Assembly: GCA_022578605.1 (NCBI GenBank)
Contig: MU394074.1
Location: 496,001-560,000 of the forward strand
Direction of reading: 5' to 3'
Source: Camillea tinctor
Taxonomy: Eukaryota > Ascomycota > Sordariomycetes > Xylariales > Xylariaceae
DNA length: 64,000 nt
This document shows, one piece after another, positions 1 to 11,224 of this stretch. The position numbers and the translations under genes were made by a program. How positions within the stretch are numbered: position 1 is the stretch's first letter; every line of letters starts with the position of its first letter. Below the pieces are notes generated by a model, which saw only the letters and a program-made list of their open reading frames with translations, did no database searches and had not been told where the DNA came from.

Positions 1-2204
1 TATTTTGTAGGCGTATGGATGCTGGCCCATACATAATTGATTGGTGCGTGTTGGAAATGGCGTTCAGATTGGATGCTCGAAACGATTATCATACTGCCTT
101 CTCTTTACATATTTTCTTTTCTCCTTTACAGACTAGGTATGAGGATTTAGATGCATTCACATTTGGGAAAGGCTTTAAATACCATATGGAAGGATTGCGA
201 ATTTGGGAACTATAGGGGTTCGGGGTTATTTAGGTTTCTGGACTGTTGACAACCAGGCGTCGTCTACTTTCTTCACCATTCATTCGTTGTTCAGTATTAA
301 ATATTTAGTATTAAAGCTTTCTAGATTTTGACAGAGCCTTGCAGTGATCAATATGTCTTTACCGGGTATATTTATCTATTACCTACAAAAGTCTTTTTTC
401 TGTACCTGGTGAACTGGTGCTTCGAGCGGTCATTCCTAAATCCAATAGCAAAGTGCAATCAAAATAGGATTTGTGTATTTCGCGGTTTTCATTCACTATA
501 ACTCTACTTTCTCCTATTTGATTTCAGGAAGTACGAACATCAATTTTTGTACGTAGCTATCTACATAGTTTAGAAATTGTTCACATCTTGTTGAATTTGA
601 CAGAATTCAATACTATGTCATCAATATCTCTTAAAATATCGAGGCGGGAGAAGGTTGACCAACAATAAACAAAAAAAACAATGATTACTATACACCAGAC
701 TTTACGAGAACATAGCCCATAGCGAAAAAAAAAGCATGTTTCTCACTTGTTTAATCATCATACGCGCTGGTACCTTGCTATTTCCAGCCCCTCTTGTCAC
801 GGCCAACAAGGATATGTCACACCACAAATTGACCAGGCAGACCGGCTGTTTACCTCCATGGTCTTGTGTTATAAGGTAATCAACTCACTATTGGTTAATA
901 TATAGAGAGAGCTTTCCAAAATTAACTAATGGTCTTCTTCTTTCGGTTATGGTGATACCTAATAGCATTCAGAGTCATCCCAAGCTTATATATTCGCCAA
1001 AATAATAGAACCCGAAATGGTGCAATACAGTAACCTAGATCGGTTTACCATATTCTCCCCACATTCTGAATTCATCTATCACACAGAATTGGGTGGGACG
1101 GATAATTGTAAAACAATCACAGCTGACACTTAACAGTTACGCCTCATGCCCTCTATCTCTATGTACCCCCCCTACTTTTCTCAAGGCCTGCTTTCATCAG
1201 GACTTTGGGATAGACATCTGTCCACTCAGATGTCAGCAAGGTGAAAACAAATGTTGCACAAAACCGCAAGGCTTTCAGTGCCATATGACCACAAAATAAC
1301 ACAGGCATTCTTGAAAGTCGTATGGACCTATGGGTGGCTGTTTGCTTGACCCTGCATATATGCTTCTTCTCCAATCAGTGACGTGATATAGCCATCCCCG
1401 TTCTCTAGGTGTGGGAGCACAAATACGGTATCAACCGACAACCGGTTGAGAGACAGCGACAAGCCGCCGGTTCGTTGTTGTGTCTCCTGATGTCACATAC
1501 CGATGCTATGGTTCATGACTCCCTACTCATAGATATAGATTGAAGGTTTCCTTGAACTTGGGTAAAGATATAGTATGCACACGCTTACTAGGTGTCTGTG
1601 ACTTATCCCTTTTTTTCTCTTTTCATGTGAAAGGTTGGTGAAACATGCAAAGGCCTTTCTACTAAGTTTCCTATATGGAACAGAGACATTTTTGGGGGCC
1701 GAAGGTAGCATACTCTAGTTACCCCTACATACGCGTACCTCGAGTAGCAAACAATCACCTGAACTAGATGAATATCTTGGCTTCTCTATTGGGATGTTCT
1801 TATTCAAATATTAAGCACAGGTAGAAACGTAGGCTAGATGCTTCATACCTCAAGTAGTCTCGGCATTAGCAAGCGTAAGCGATCAATACTAGCTACCTAG
1901 ATCTAATAAGGAAATGAGCTGTCTTGTTTCACTAGATAATCTAATGCTAAAGGGAAATCAAAAATGTCGCGACAAATGAGCTAAAAATGGTAGTTTTTCC
2001 AGTATTCCATCAGCATATGCGGTAAGTTGCAGGACAGATGCGTATGAATCCAAGAAATATATTGTTAAAAAGGGTTTTTTTTGGTCATTTGATCATAGCT
2101 GTTTTCATTCAATCATCCGTCCATCCCTATCTATGTACTTTTCCACGCCTAAATATTTTTCTTATATCGTCTTCATCCATGCACCCCCTTTCTAAGCATG
2201 GCCC
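1..2204. other. Intergenic, AT-rich
   Basis: No supportable gene. The short open frames here have no recognisable domains, and I found no convincing set of splice sites linking them. Position 15-215 is open on the + strand and could be the tail of a gene running in from the left, since TTTTGTAG just before it resembles a splice acceptor, but the encoded residues match nothing I know. Confidence 0.5.
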
Positions 2205-3059
2205 TTAATACCAAGGCCAACCTCCCGATGCCCGCATCGCATCCAGACCCCTTAACCGCACCAAGTAGAACGCTGCACCGAACGCCGCACCGCCGAGGTG
2301 TGCCGCGTGACCGATGCCGGAAGACGTGTTGTCTAAGTTGAAGTAGTCCCAGGCGGTGAACGCGAACGTCGCCAGCCACATGGGCATAGGGCGGGGGAGC
2401 ATCGCTATGCTGACGGGCATTGTCGGGCGCAGCAGTGTCAGGGCTACGTTCATGCCGTCGACCATAGCGCTGGCGCCGAGGCACGCGTTCTCGAGGATGA
2501 CACCGCTGCTACGGCCCTTCTTGCGCTGCTCGCGCTGCCAGTACCACTGCAGTAGCTGGGCGCCCGACCCGGCGAGCGCCGACCCGAGAGCCAGGACCAC
2601 CATCGAGAGCGGATCCACGCCGACGGCCGGCCCCATCGCGAGGTCTGCGCATGTTACAAAAGACACCATGTTCGTGGCGAGGTGGAGGATCTGGCGGTGG
2701 CTGAAGGCGGAGGTGAGGACGGTCCACCAGCGGCCGCGGCGCACGTTGTGCTCCGTCAAGACGAAATTGTCGCTCAGGATCTTCTCCATCTTCTCGCTGG
2801 GGGGCAGTCTATCGAGGATCTTGTACAGCTGTGGTGGGAGGTTCCATTTCGGCTGCCCTCGCGACGACGACGATCCGAGCCGGTGCTTCTTCTGCTGCAC
2901 TTGGTTGTCTGCATGGTACCAGCCTAGAAAGACCAGCACGTTGGCCCCTACTACGCCGCACGTGAAGAACTGCCGGAAGGAGTCGTGGCTTTGGGGCGCC
3001 GCAATGGAAAGAAGGTCGTAGATCTTTCGCTGGATTTCCTGGTCGATTGATGGCGCCAT
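2205..3059 (-). CDS. Rhomboid-family intramembrane serine protease
   Basis: Single-exon, 284-residue multi-pass membrane protein. Seen: a loop with HRQILHLATNM (about residues 121-131), matching the rhomboid H..HL..NM signature; GASA with the nucleophile Ser near residue 197; and GHAAHLGG with the catalytic His near 254. The Ser/His dyad of the family is therefore present. Several hydrophobic segments lie between 33 and 270. Rhomboids cut membrane-anchored substrates inside the bilayer; whether this one acts in mitochondria or the secretory system is not evident. The nucleophile box is GASA rather than the commoner GASG. The open frame runs upstream to 3146, but that codon is GTG; the first ATG (MAPSID) is at 3059. 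An antisense open frame over the gene is a shadow. Confidence 0.87.
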   Translation of the reverse strand: MAPSIDQEIQRKIYDLLSIAAPQSHDSFRQFFTCGVVGANVLVFLGWYHADNQVQQKKHRLGSSSSRGQPKWNLPPQLYKILDRLPPSEKMEKILSDNFVLTEHNVRRGRWWTVLTSAFSHRQILHLATNMVSFVTCADLAMGPAVGVDPLSMVVLALGSALAGSGAQLLQWYWQREQRKKGRSSGVILENACLGASAMVDGMNVALTLLRPTMPVSIAMLPRPMPMWLATFAFTAWDYFNLDNTSSGIGHAAHLGGAAFGAAFYLVRLRGLDAMRASGGWPWY

Positions 3060-4472
3060 GTTGTATATGTCGTGTGCTTGTGTTCGCAGAAGGAAGAATA
3101 GGAGTGTTTCGTTCCGTGACTTATTGGGCACCAACTCTTCAGTCACCTTTGGAGTGTTGGTTCAGGAAATACTCTAGTAAGTAATCAATAGATTTATTTC
3201 TCGACAGCTACAGTGATAGTTGCTTTTGGTTATCACCGTGACCCTTTAGTTGTGGATTTCTAGGAGCACAAGAATCGGGGAACTTTAGGTCAGTAGGTAT
3301 GATAGTTTTGGCAGAGGTGAAAAAGAGCCTGGACAGTGAAGAAGCTCAGTAGAAGCTTTAGAAGCTCAGGCTCGGAGCAAAATGTCATCGGACCCTGTAT
3401 TCTGTAAATTCAGACGAATGGGAATAGAAGAATATTTTCCGTCGGGACAAACATAAATGGACGGGTATCTAACCGAAACTGGAATTTATCCCATCGCATT
3501 ATTTTTTAGTCGCCGGTGTGAGTCTCTTAGTGCCCCATCACATGTCATTCAAAGCTTGAGGTATAGAGGGGAGGTGAGGGGGATATACAATAGGTTACAA
3601 TATTTATTTTATACGCAACGAGGTATGTATTTTATCACTTACAAGAGGGACGCAGTGAGAGTTAGGTATGGTCAATGAATTGTCATACCTGACAAACTCG
3701 AACCAGATATCAATGTACTTAGGTTTATCTTGGTAACTTACTTGTTACTACATAGTTTCTTTACACTTTTGAGACTTTAGTATCGAATTATAGCTATATG
3801 CTATGTAGCTAATAAAAAAGCTATCAATAGCTATTCGTATGTAACTAACTATATAAGGATAGGAGGAGTGAGCCCGATGTAAGTTGCTGAACATCAATAT
3901 TTATTATAATACAATAGAGAACAGCAGAACTATCAGCCTATTAGAGGACAATCAGCTCACCTTTCATATGATTTCAGCGCACGCTTGGATTTCTCAAAAT
4001 ATATCCCCAAAATAATCAAATTAGGAAGAAAGCTGATTTTCTAGGCCTAGAGTGTGTTGTTGGATGGGGAGGGGATCCTCAAATCTAGGCCTAAACTTTT
4101 CACCCCCCTCAACTTAGAGATGGGTAGAACAGTGGAAGCCGGAATAACTTCATCGCCCTAATTATCTATAGTTATTTTCATGAAGCTTAGTATATGCTAT
4201 AAATTCCGAAACATCGGAAATGTTGTCCATTTCTTTGTTCTTGGTCCGGGGAGATTTCCTGGCTTTGTTTCCTAGGAATGTCAAAGACGCATACCTCTCG
4301 TTGTAAGAATGGGATATTTCCCACTTCGGAACGTCATAAACCCACACAGCTTCTTGTTAGATTCATGGAATCTATAAATTTAGATGTAGCGAAATCGTTT
4401 ATCCCCACACGATCAGCCATATGATGCGCGGTCGTTTCCCACAACACATAAAGCCTATTCGACTCGTACATA
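3060..4472. other. Intergenic
   Basis: Probable 5' region of the rhomboid gene followed by AT-rich DNA, with TA-rich text around 3780-3920. No gene or RNA gene recognised. Confidence 0.5.
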
Positions 4473-4979
4473 ATGTGCGTCCCACTTTGGGAGCAAGATC
4501 GCTGCGCCCAACAGGACTGCGACAAGCCCGTAGGAAAGGCACGAATCGTCAGATATAGACGCTGCAACAAACTTCCCAGAGGCACAAAACCGCGGAATTG
4601 TGATCATCTCAACCAACGTGGCGAATGCATCCGATTATCACCCATTAAATACTGTAGCAAAGCATGCGAGCTTGCCGATCTAAAAGAAGTTTTCAGCGCT
4701 GTCAAATCGCTACGGACAGAAGCTAAGGAGTTGGAGAGAAAACAGAAGAAGCACACCAAGCTCGCATCGAAAATAGTCGAGCAAAGTGAAACACTGGCGA
4801 AGAAGACAAAGAGGGTCTTAAGGAAGAAACGAGGCGATGGTGATAGCGAGGACGATAACTCAGATAATGATGGCAAAGACTCCTTAGATGGCTATGAGAC
4901 TGATGAACAAGAAAGCGATTCAGACAATGACGATAATAGCATGGATTGGGAAAGTGAGGTTCAGCCTAGTTCGGATTAA
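4473..4979 (+). CDS. Hypothetical Cys-rich, basic-coil, acidic-tail protein
   Basis: 168-residue single-exon frame of unknown function. It has three clear parts. The N-terminus (2-65) has eight Cys (2, 11, 16, 31, 43, 52, 61, 65), a spacing that could bind zinc or form disulfides; no signal peptide is visible, so zinc binding is the likelier inference. Residues 66-120 are Lys/Arg/Glu-rich and helical, probably coiled coil, ending in a basic KKTKRVLRKKR stretch that resembles a nuclear localisation signal. Residues 121-168 are very acidic (Asp/Glu/Ser). This layout suggests a nuclear or nucleic-acid-associated protein, but no family is recognised. An upstream exon cannot be excluded. Confidence 0.55.
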   Translation: MCVPLWEQDRCAQQDCDKPVGKARIVRYRRCNKLPRGTKPRNCDHLNQRGECIRLSPIKYCSKACELADLKEVFSAVKSLRTEAKELERKQKKHTKLASKIVEQSETLAKKTKRVLRKKRGDGDSEDDNSDNDGKDSLDGYETDEQESDSDNDDNSMDWESEVQPSSD

Positions 4980-5774
4980 CAGATCGCCATACCGGAGGCT
5001 AATACGTGATGATTACATTAAAGACAAACGGCCATCTTGTCAACGAAATGCAAGTGGGAACCGCCAGGCAAACCTTGAAGACGAGCTAGATGATATATAT
5101 TAGCTAACAGGCGTTCTCGGTCTCAATATGTTTGCAAAAGAGTTAATAATGTCTCTGGAAAGGGACATCAGACTTCTAGATGGTTCCGGAGAATGGGAAC
5201 ACACGTGAAACCTAGTCAGGCTTATGACAATAGCTAGGATACCATCGACTCTGCGCCAGATGGTACGCATCAGAACTCCAACGACAGCTTTGGAGCCATT
5301 TGAAGATATTTCTTCACTACCTAGGTACTTCGTTAACAATATATTACTTATTAAATGATTCTTTTTTGACTTCATATAACAAATTGAATAGTCAAGATGG
5401 CGAAATAAATAAAGCATTAGACTAAGCTAGTTCCTCATATTGTACTGGTGGTTGAGGCCTACCGCCTTCATTTGTATGAGGCTGTGAGGAAATGAAATTT
5501 GCCATCAGTTTAGACCACCAACCATCAAACTGCTGGGTTCACAGATAGATGATAAGATAACGAATGGGAGAATGTATTGATATGCGTATACCATAATTAA
5601 CTATATAAGAAAAAGGATGAAGAAAAGAGCCTTTCTGAAACTAACGCGCTGTATAGTCATACGCTTGAGCACCTATATGATTCCTCATTCCATGAGTCCA
5701 ACGATAACATTGGTGTAGTTGCGGAAGCCTTGTCCCTGCACTTGACCCCTTTGACACTTATTACAGCCTAGTGC
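4980..5774. other. Intergenic
   Basis: Region between the + strand Cys-rich gene and the 3' end of the - strand CorA-like gene. No gene seen. Confidence 0.5.
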
Positions 5775-7464
5775 TCAGGCTTTGGAAAGCCCGTCATCGT
5801 GGCGTGTCTTCCCCTTTCGAAGAAAGAACCAATACCAGGCCCCCAAAGTGGCCGTAGTTATGAGGACGGTAGCCACCACATACAGCCAAATGTATGGCGA
5901 CACTATCATCGTGTCACCAGCGTCGCCCGTCCATTCGAAAATCCCCATTGAGAAGAGGGTCTGTATAGGTTCAGTTCTCATGCTGAGTAGTTGGATAATC
6001 ATTAACCTAAGCGACAACATACGGCGACAAACGTGGCCGGTAAGAAAATCATCGTTAACACGGCGATCGACTTCATGAGCTTGTTATCGCGTAGTGACAG
6101 CTCCGCATCCCTGCGACCGATTTGGTTCCATTCCTGGGCCAGGTTAGCAAATCATCATCGAATAAGTAATCTAGGGCCAACGTACTAGCTGTGAGGCCAG
6201 GTTCATTCCATCTATGATAGTAGTGCAATCGCCAATATTCTCACTGTATTCGTCAATAAGTTCCTGTAGTCTACTCTTGATCCGAATACCCATGACTCTT
6301 AACTGTTGCCGGTCCTGTCGACGCTCCTGTTGACCAAGTCCAAGCGAATAGTTATTGTCAGGATCGGCCTTGAAAAAAGTCTGTTCGAGTTCTTCGACAT
6401 GATTTTTCATGTATTTGATCTTTCTTTGAAACGCCTCTAGCCCATTACGCAAGTGACTTATCTCAACCCAGAGCATGATAGATGGTTCCTCTATCATTGA
6501 CGTAGCTAGGGGTGGTAGTGAGAGTCCTTCTTTTTCATCGACAATAGTAGAATTTACTCCAATATCAATGATCCTTTGTGTGAACTTGGTGAGCTTCTTT
6601 TGCACTAGTTCTACCTGTCTATCTCTTTCAATCTCGGCGAATATCGTAGGTAGCATCATCGGATGCAACGCTGTCATATCAGTCTTGGATAAGCGTCTCG
6701 TGATTTCCTCTGCTGTCTCGTCATTGCAGCCGTACAAAACTGCGTAGGTGACTAAGCTGTTTGGTAAGAAAGTTACCGACAAAGCGAGATCGTTGGGCCA
6801 CGAAGCTGCCGATCTACAGTTGTAGACTGTACTCTTGAAGGTCAGCCTCTTTTTATGGTATGATGATTTCTTTTTTCATGATCAGGTGATCACAAACCTA
6901 TCGACTCCCTGGAATTACTCCATTCGAATTCCTTTCTGAAAAAGGCGCAGTTGGTATTCCGGTTTATTATTCTCGCTACAGACCCATGAATATAGAAACG
7001 ACCTATGATTTGTTCAAAGATATGTTGCGAAAATGGGAGATATGATACAAGGTCACAACCTGGGAATTCACTTTTCATACGGCCACATAGCCTAGTAGAA
7101 CTTATAAGTACAGCACGCTACTCTCAGAAGGTAAATATGACGTACAGCAGATTAAGGGTACTCGTAGATGATGGCTTCGGACATGGGAGCTTCTGTCTAA
7201 CGGTTGTCAACTATTCACGGAATTCAAACACGGCGATGGAAGTTACCAGATCCAACCAGGCCTGCCACTCTTTATCAGATGTCAGGACGAAGCGTTCGAT
7301 ATTTGGCTGTGCCTGGTAATGTCAAACATTGTATTTCAAAACTGGCTTTTGGAACTCACTTCTGTGTCTATAGACATCACGAAGACCTCGCTCGGGATTT
7401 GATGAAACTCGAAGATCTTCATATCCTGATCCGATATCACAGAGGTTGACTGTAGCCACTGCAT
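5775..7464 (-). CDS. CorA-like Mg2+ transporter-type membrane protein, six exons
   Basis: Proposed exons (-): 7464-7360, 7312-7219, 7059-6898, 6826-6186, 6133-6023, 5960-5775; 432 residues in one frame. The last three introns are well supported: GTTTGT..TACAG joins SRESI to VYNCRS; GTACGT..CCCAG joins MNLASQL to EWNQ; GTATGT..TACAG joins TFVA to TLFSMG. The C-terminus is the fungal CorA-like pattern: a helix of Asp/Leu/Arg-rich text, TM1 about 356-379 (IAVLTMIFLPATFVA), a short loop, TM2 about 392-418, and a basic tail. The loop reads FSMGIFEW, so the GMN signature of true CorA Mg2+ channels is absent; ion transport is uncertain. The central part (FYIHGSVARIINRN, WPNDLALSVTFLP) is typical of this large, uncharacterised fungal family. 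The two 5' exons are tentative: the 159-bp intron 7060-7218 has a weak GTGAAT donor. Confidence 0.75.
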
Positions 7465-8516
7465 TTTATAATACTATATAGATGTTTCTTAAAACAAGGA
7501 AGATGAATATTGTATTGTTTTATGAAGAGAGTGTCCACGAAATAAGCAGCAGACTCACGACCATCTGATATGTTCCGCCTATAGGATGTAGATGTGTTAC
7601 GAGGGACTAAACGAGTGCTTAGGTAATATATCGCTGTTTGTATACGGCGTTGTTTTAATAGCACATAAGAGATTGTATTCTTCAACTAAAGATCTATGTA
7701 GCAGAGGGGAGATGAACTCCCTTATATACCCAAAATAGAGGGGCTTAGGGAACTGATTGCCAAGCTCTCTTAGTTACATGATCACCTCATGCGAATGCCC
7801 TCGTATGGACATAAACTACCATGTTGTTATTGTGCGATGAATCTATAAACTGCAACTGCATATGTTACCGTTACATATATATGGAAACGCCTTCTCTGTT
7901 CCAACCTAACATTTGGAAGAATATGTCACTGCTCAAAAATTTAGAGCTGAGGTCTACTGGTCTATCGGTGTGAAATTGGTACCCGAAGTAGTAGCATCCA
8001 ATGCAATGCGCATATAACTGCATCACTTGAAGTGCCTATACCTTCCTATCGAGGTGTAACGTAATACAACGACATGATTGGTGTGCGAGCGTCCGCCCAA
8101 TTAAAAACAGTGCCAGCCAGCTTCTAGCTTATTTGTTATTCTGTCATTAATCATAGCCACAGACTTCAAGACGCATATCTGTGAGCCTGATCACTTAACC
8201 AATAGCTTCACTATATCTAGTGGTATCGGCGCATTGGGTTTCTTTGCAGCTTGGGCTGCCGAAATCTGCCTTGATGTAGGCTTTTACTTTGTCCTTGGGC
8301 GTTAGGACAACGGATATGAAGGACCAGAGTCGGGATTGGGAATGAAATATTAAACACTTCCCTGGTCCAAATTATCTACTGGCTAGCAACCTGCTACCTC
8401 AATACTATTTTGCTACTAGTCCACACAAAGTTATCATCTTATCCTTAATCACCTCAAAACCCCCCCCTCCACCCTCCCCCCTTTCTGGAATCTCATACAG
8501 TAGAGATTTTGTAGAT
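7465..8516. other. Divergent intergenic region
   Basis: Lies between the 5' ends of the CorA-like gene (-) and the small three-exon gene (+), so it should hold both promoters. The minus strand just upstream of 7464 reads TATATAGTATTATAAA, a TATA-like run. A C-rich tract at about 8459-8480 sits 40-60 bp upstream of the small gene's ATG. No other gene seen. Confidence 0.45.
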
Positions 8517-8837
8517 ATGGGAGCGTACAAGACTCAAGTTCTCCCAATTAAATATAGTAAAGGAGAACTTCTTAATAAGTTTTTGGCTCAGATACTGCAG
8601 ACCAAGGACTTCAAAATCATGAATGTTAGTGGGTTTCCAAGTATTCTACTCAGAGAGCTCGATCTTTATCTGATTGTCCTTACCATAGTGTCTTTCCAAC
8701 CAATGGACCATCCAAGTACCACGGCTACTCTCGAGGGTGAGTGACCACATCAGAATTAGGTCTTTGATTAATTACTTCCATAGGAGGAAATCGAACAACT
8801 TGAAAAGCTAGTTCGTAACCATTATGCCAAAACATGA
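8517..8837 (+). CDS. Small hypothetical protein, three exons (paralog of 13945-14271)
   Basis: Proposed exons 8517-8624, 8689-8736, 8784-8837 give 69 residues. Introns: GTTAGT..CATAG (64 bp) and GTGAGT..CATAG (47 bp), both phase 0. The spliced frame reads KDFKIMN / CLSNQWTIQVPRLLSR / EEIEQLEKL and stops at 8837. Without splicing the first frame runs to 8744 with no family resemblance, while the spliced product matches the C-terminus of the gene at 13945 (DF..., then an L..Q core, then LSR[ED][ED]I), with an intron in the same place and phase. Function unknown; no signal peptide or TM. It converges on the kinase gene, with 35 bp between stop codons. Confidence 0.6.
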
Positions 8838-8872
8838 ACTAGCAAAATTCAGGTGCTTGGGTATGTAACCTT

Positions 8873-11224
8873 CTATACACTTGAATGATGTCCTCGTTCC
8901 CTGTTCTCACTATATATCGTGTTCCACCATTTATTAGTGACTGATATTTGAATAGGTGGTGGTGGGGGTTGGCTCGCAAACTCAACTGGGTCAGAAAGGC
9001 CGGGTAAATCAAACGTAGTGTAGCTGATATCTTGACGACATCGTTCATATAGACCCTTCAAGAATTTATGTGTTTTAACACAGTCTGCGCGTTCCCCCCG
9101 ATTGACATTCAGTAATTCTTTCTTGATGAAATCTAGGCAGTCATGAAGATAATTTTCTCCATTAACTTTGGCCATGAGGCCATCTATCCACTTATACGAT
9201 ATTAGCAATTTTCAGATGAAATATTATAGCATTTGGCTTACCGACTCAACTGATTTCTTTACTGCAACTTTCTTCTGGCCACCATAACCAATGATTATAT
9301 TGAAGAAGCTGTCTTCTTGCCAGTCAAATTGTCCTGGGACGTTTACCTTCCTCTCCTGGGCACGCTCATTTTCAAACTCCGCCAGAGCGTCCGGCCCATA
9401 TATTAGCCAGGTCATAAACTCTGATAAAACACAGCCGAGGGACCATGTATCGTACTTCCTCGTGCGAAATTCATCTTCAACTTCAGATTCAGGTGCTCGA
9501 TACGATGGTGAGCAAGGCCCAGACGGGGGCTGAAGAGAACGAGAAAAGGGGGAATGAAACCCTGTCAAGCCAAAATCTGCTATCTTGAGAACTCCCAGGC
9601 TATATTCGTCGTCATTGCCTTGAAAGTGTAGTATATTCTCGGGTTTGATATCGCCATGGATGCCATAATATTTTGGGAACTCAGTAGTTGGGAGATAAGA
9701 TGAATTTAATAGATTTGCATCATGTAATCCGCCGAGGCCGGATTCCCCAGTAAGTCCGGCAAGCTGACTCGCGACCCACAATATTATGTTTCGGAATGAA
9801 GACTCACTAGGTAGTAGTGATAGAGGATGGTGTTGCCATAAATCTTTGAGGCTGCCACCGCTTGCCCAGGGAAACAGAAAAGAACACTGATTCCCGTGCT
9901 TAAAAGCCGCGCACGCTTGGAGCAAGTGATGTCCGGAGTGATTTCCAGTGCCGAACCGTTTGAGGGCTTGGAACTCTCTATGGAAAGCTTCATCGTCTGG
10001 GTCCTTTAAGCTTTTGAAGGCAAACCATACATGGTCATCCTACATATATTAGGTTCGATGAAAATGGTATGAGAGGGGTGTGTGTGTATGTGTTGGGGGG
10101 CAGGGTTCCACCGACTATAGGGTGCTATATTGATCCATCATGTTGAAAAGGATTCTTGATACTTACGAAGCTATGATGGTCTGGATGTATCTTGACCCGA
10201 CTAATGTTACCATATCCACCATCGTGCATCGGTTGGAATTCAGTCCAGGGTAGAATCGCCTCAGGGGCAAGATGATACAAAGTAACAGAGTTGTCTGGTG
10301 CTTTGGTTATATACGGGGCCAGAAGAGTCCATTGTATGCGGTAAAATTCTAGTTTTTGCCATGTCTCCCATCTGTCAAAGCAGGATGACGGACGTGAATT
10401 TGGCCCGTCAATATGATTCCTTCCTACTAGAATATAGTCGTCGTTGTTGTTGCCGTTGCTGGAACCCAGCCATCTGAAAGGGAGATATTCATCATTGATA
10501 TTACAGCCCACGAGGGATACGATTAATTGGACTTCCTTCATTATAGCCAGAATGCAGAATATCATGCGGCTTGATTTACCTAGGCATTCGGACCCCCTCT
10601 CATCGCCACAGATATACGCAACATATTTCTCGATATTGCGAGAGCTCTCAAGAACTCGTTGGAGTTCCTTCCGAATTGCATCCTTAGTGCACTTTGCATC
10701 CAGTTGACCTGAAGGTAAGAAACGTTTGGACTTGTCAGTTGCACTCTCTACACTAGAATTCAAAAGAGTTGCATGTAGTGACTTTTGGATATTCTGGCCA
10801 TCTGAGAGCGCGCCGGTGTTTTCCAAGTTCGATGGTAATGGCGGCTCAGATTCCGCGTCTTCAATGCCCAATGAATTTCCGTGGGGGTGGCTAAGTGAGG
10901 AGCGGTCTCTTCCTTGATGCGCTATCCGAGCCCCAGCACCATAATCAGAAACATAGCTGCCGACATCCGAACTCAGTGGACGGTTTAGCTGTTTTTGTTC
11001 CAGTGGCTGGAGATCCCTATGAATATGAGGCACTGAAATCGGTGCCCTCTCTTGGTCGTAGCCTTCGAGGAACTAAAGACGATCTAATCAGTCATAGAAT
11101 GCCACTACGTAGGAGAATAATAGAATCCACGAGTATAGCGGTACGGAATTCCTAGTCATACCCCACTCACATCACTGACTCTATCCAGCTCACTCTCTTC
11201 CGCTGATAGATCGATATTTAACAT
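8873..11224 (-). CDS. Serine/threonine protein kinase-like protein, four exons
   Basis: Exons (-): 11224-11171, 11072-10167, 10039-9242, 9190-8873; 691 residues. Donors GTGAGT, GTAAGT, GTAAGC and acceptors TTTAG, TGTAG, TAAG keep phase 0 throughout. The ATG at 11224 has a good context (ACCACCATG). Kinase landmarks: glycine loop GGYGNISRV (303-311), ATP-anchoring Lys 329 in FAFKSL, catalytic loop HGDIKPEN (Asp 450, Lys 452, Asn 455), DFG Asp 475, APE at 502-504. The residue after the catalytic-loop His is Gly (HGD, not HRD), common in fungal expansion kinases; the machinery otherwise looks complete, so activity is plausible. Residues 130-290 (IFCILAIMKEVQLIVSLV, DEYLPFRW, ILPWTE) match an uncharacterised region that precedes the kinase domain in many ascomycete paralogs. 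The first 120 residues are Ser/Pro-rich and probably disordered. Substrate unknown. Confidence 0.9.

Noticed and set aside
2356..3021. 221-codon + strand frame over the rhomboid gene
   Set aside because: Antisense shadow of a GC-rich coding region; no domain text, while the opposite strand has both catalytic rhomboid motifs.
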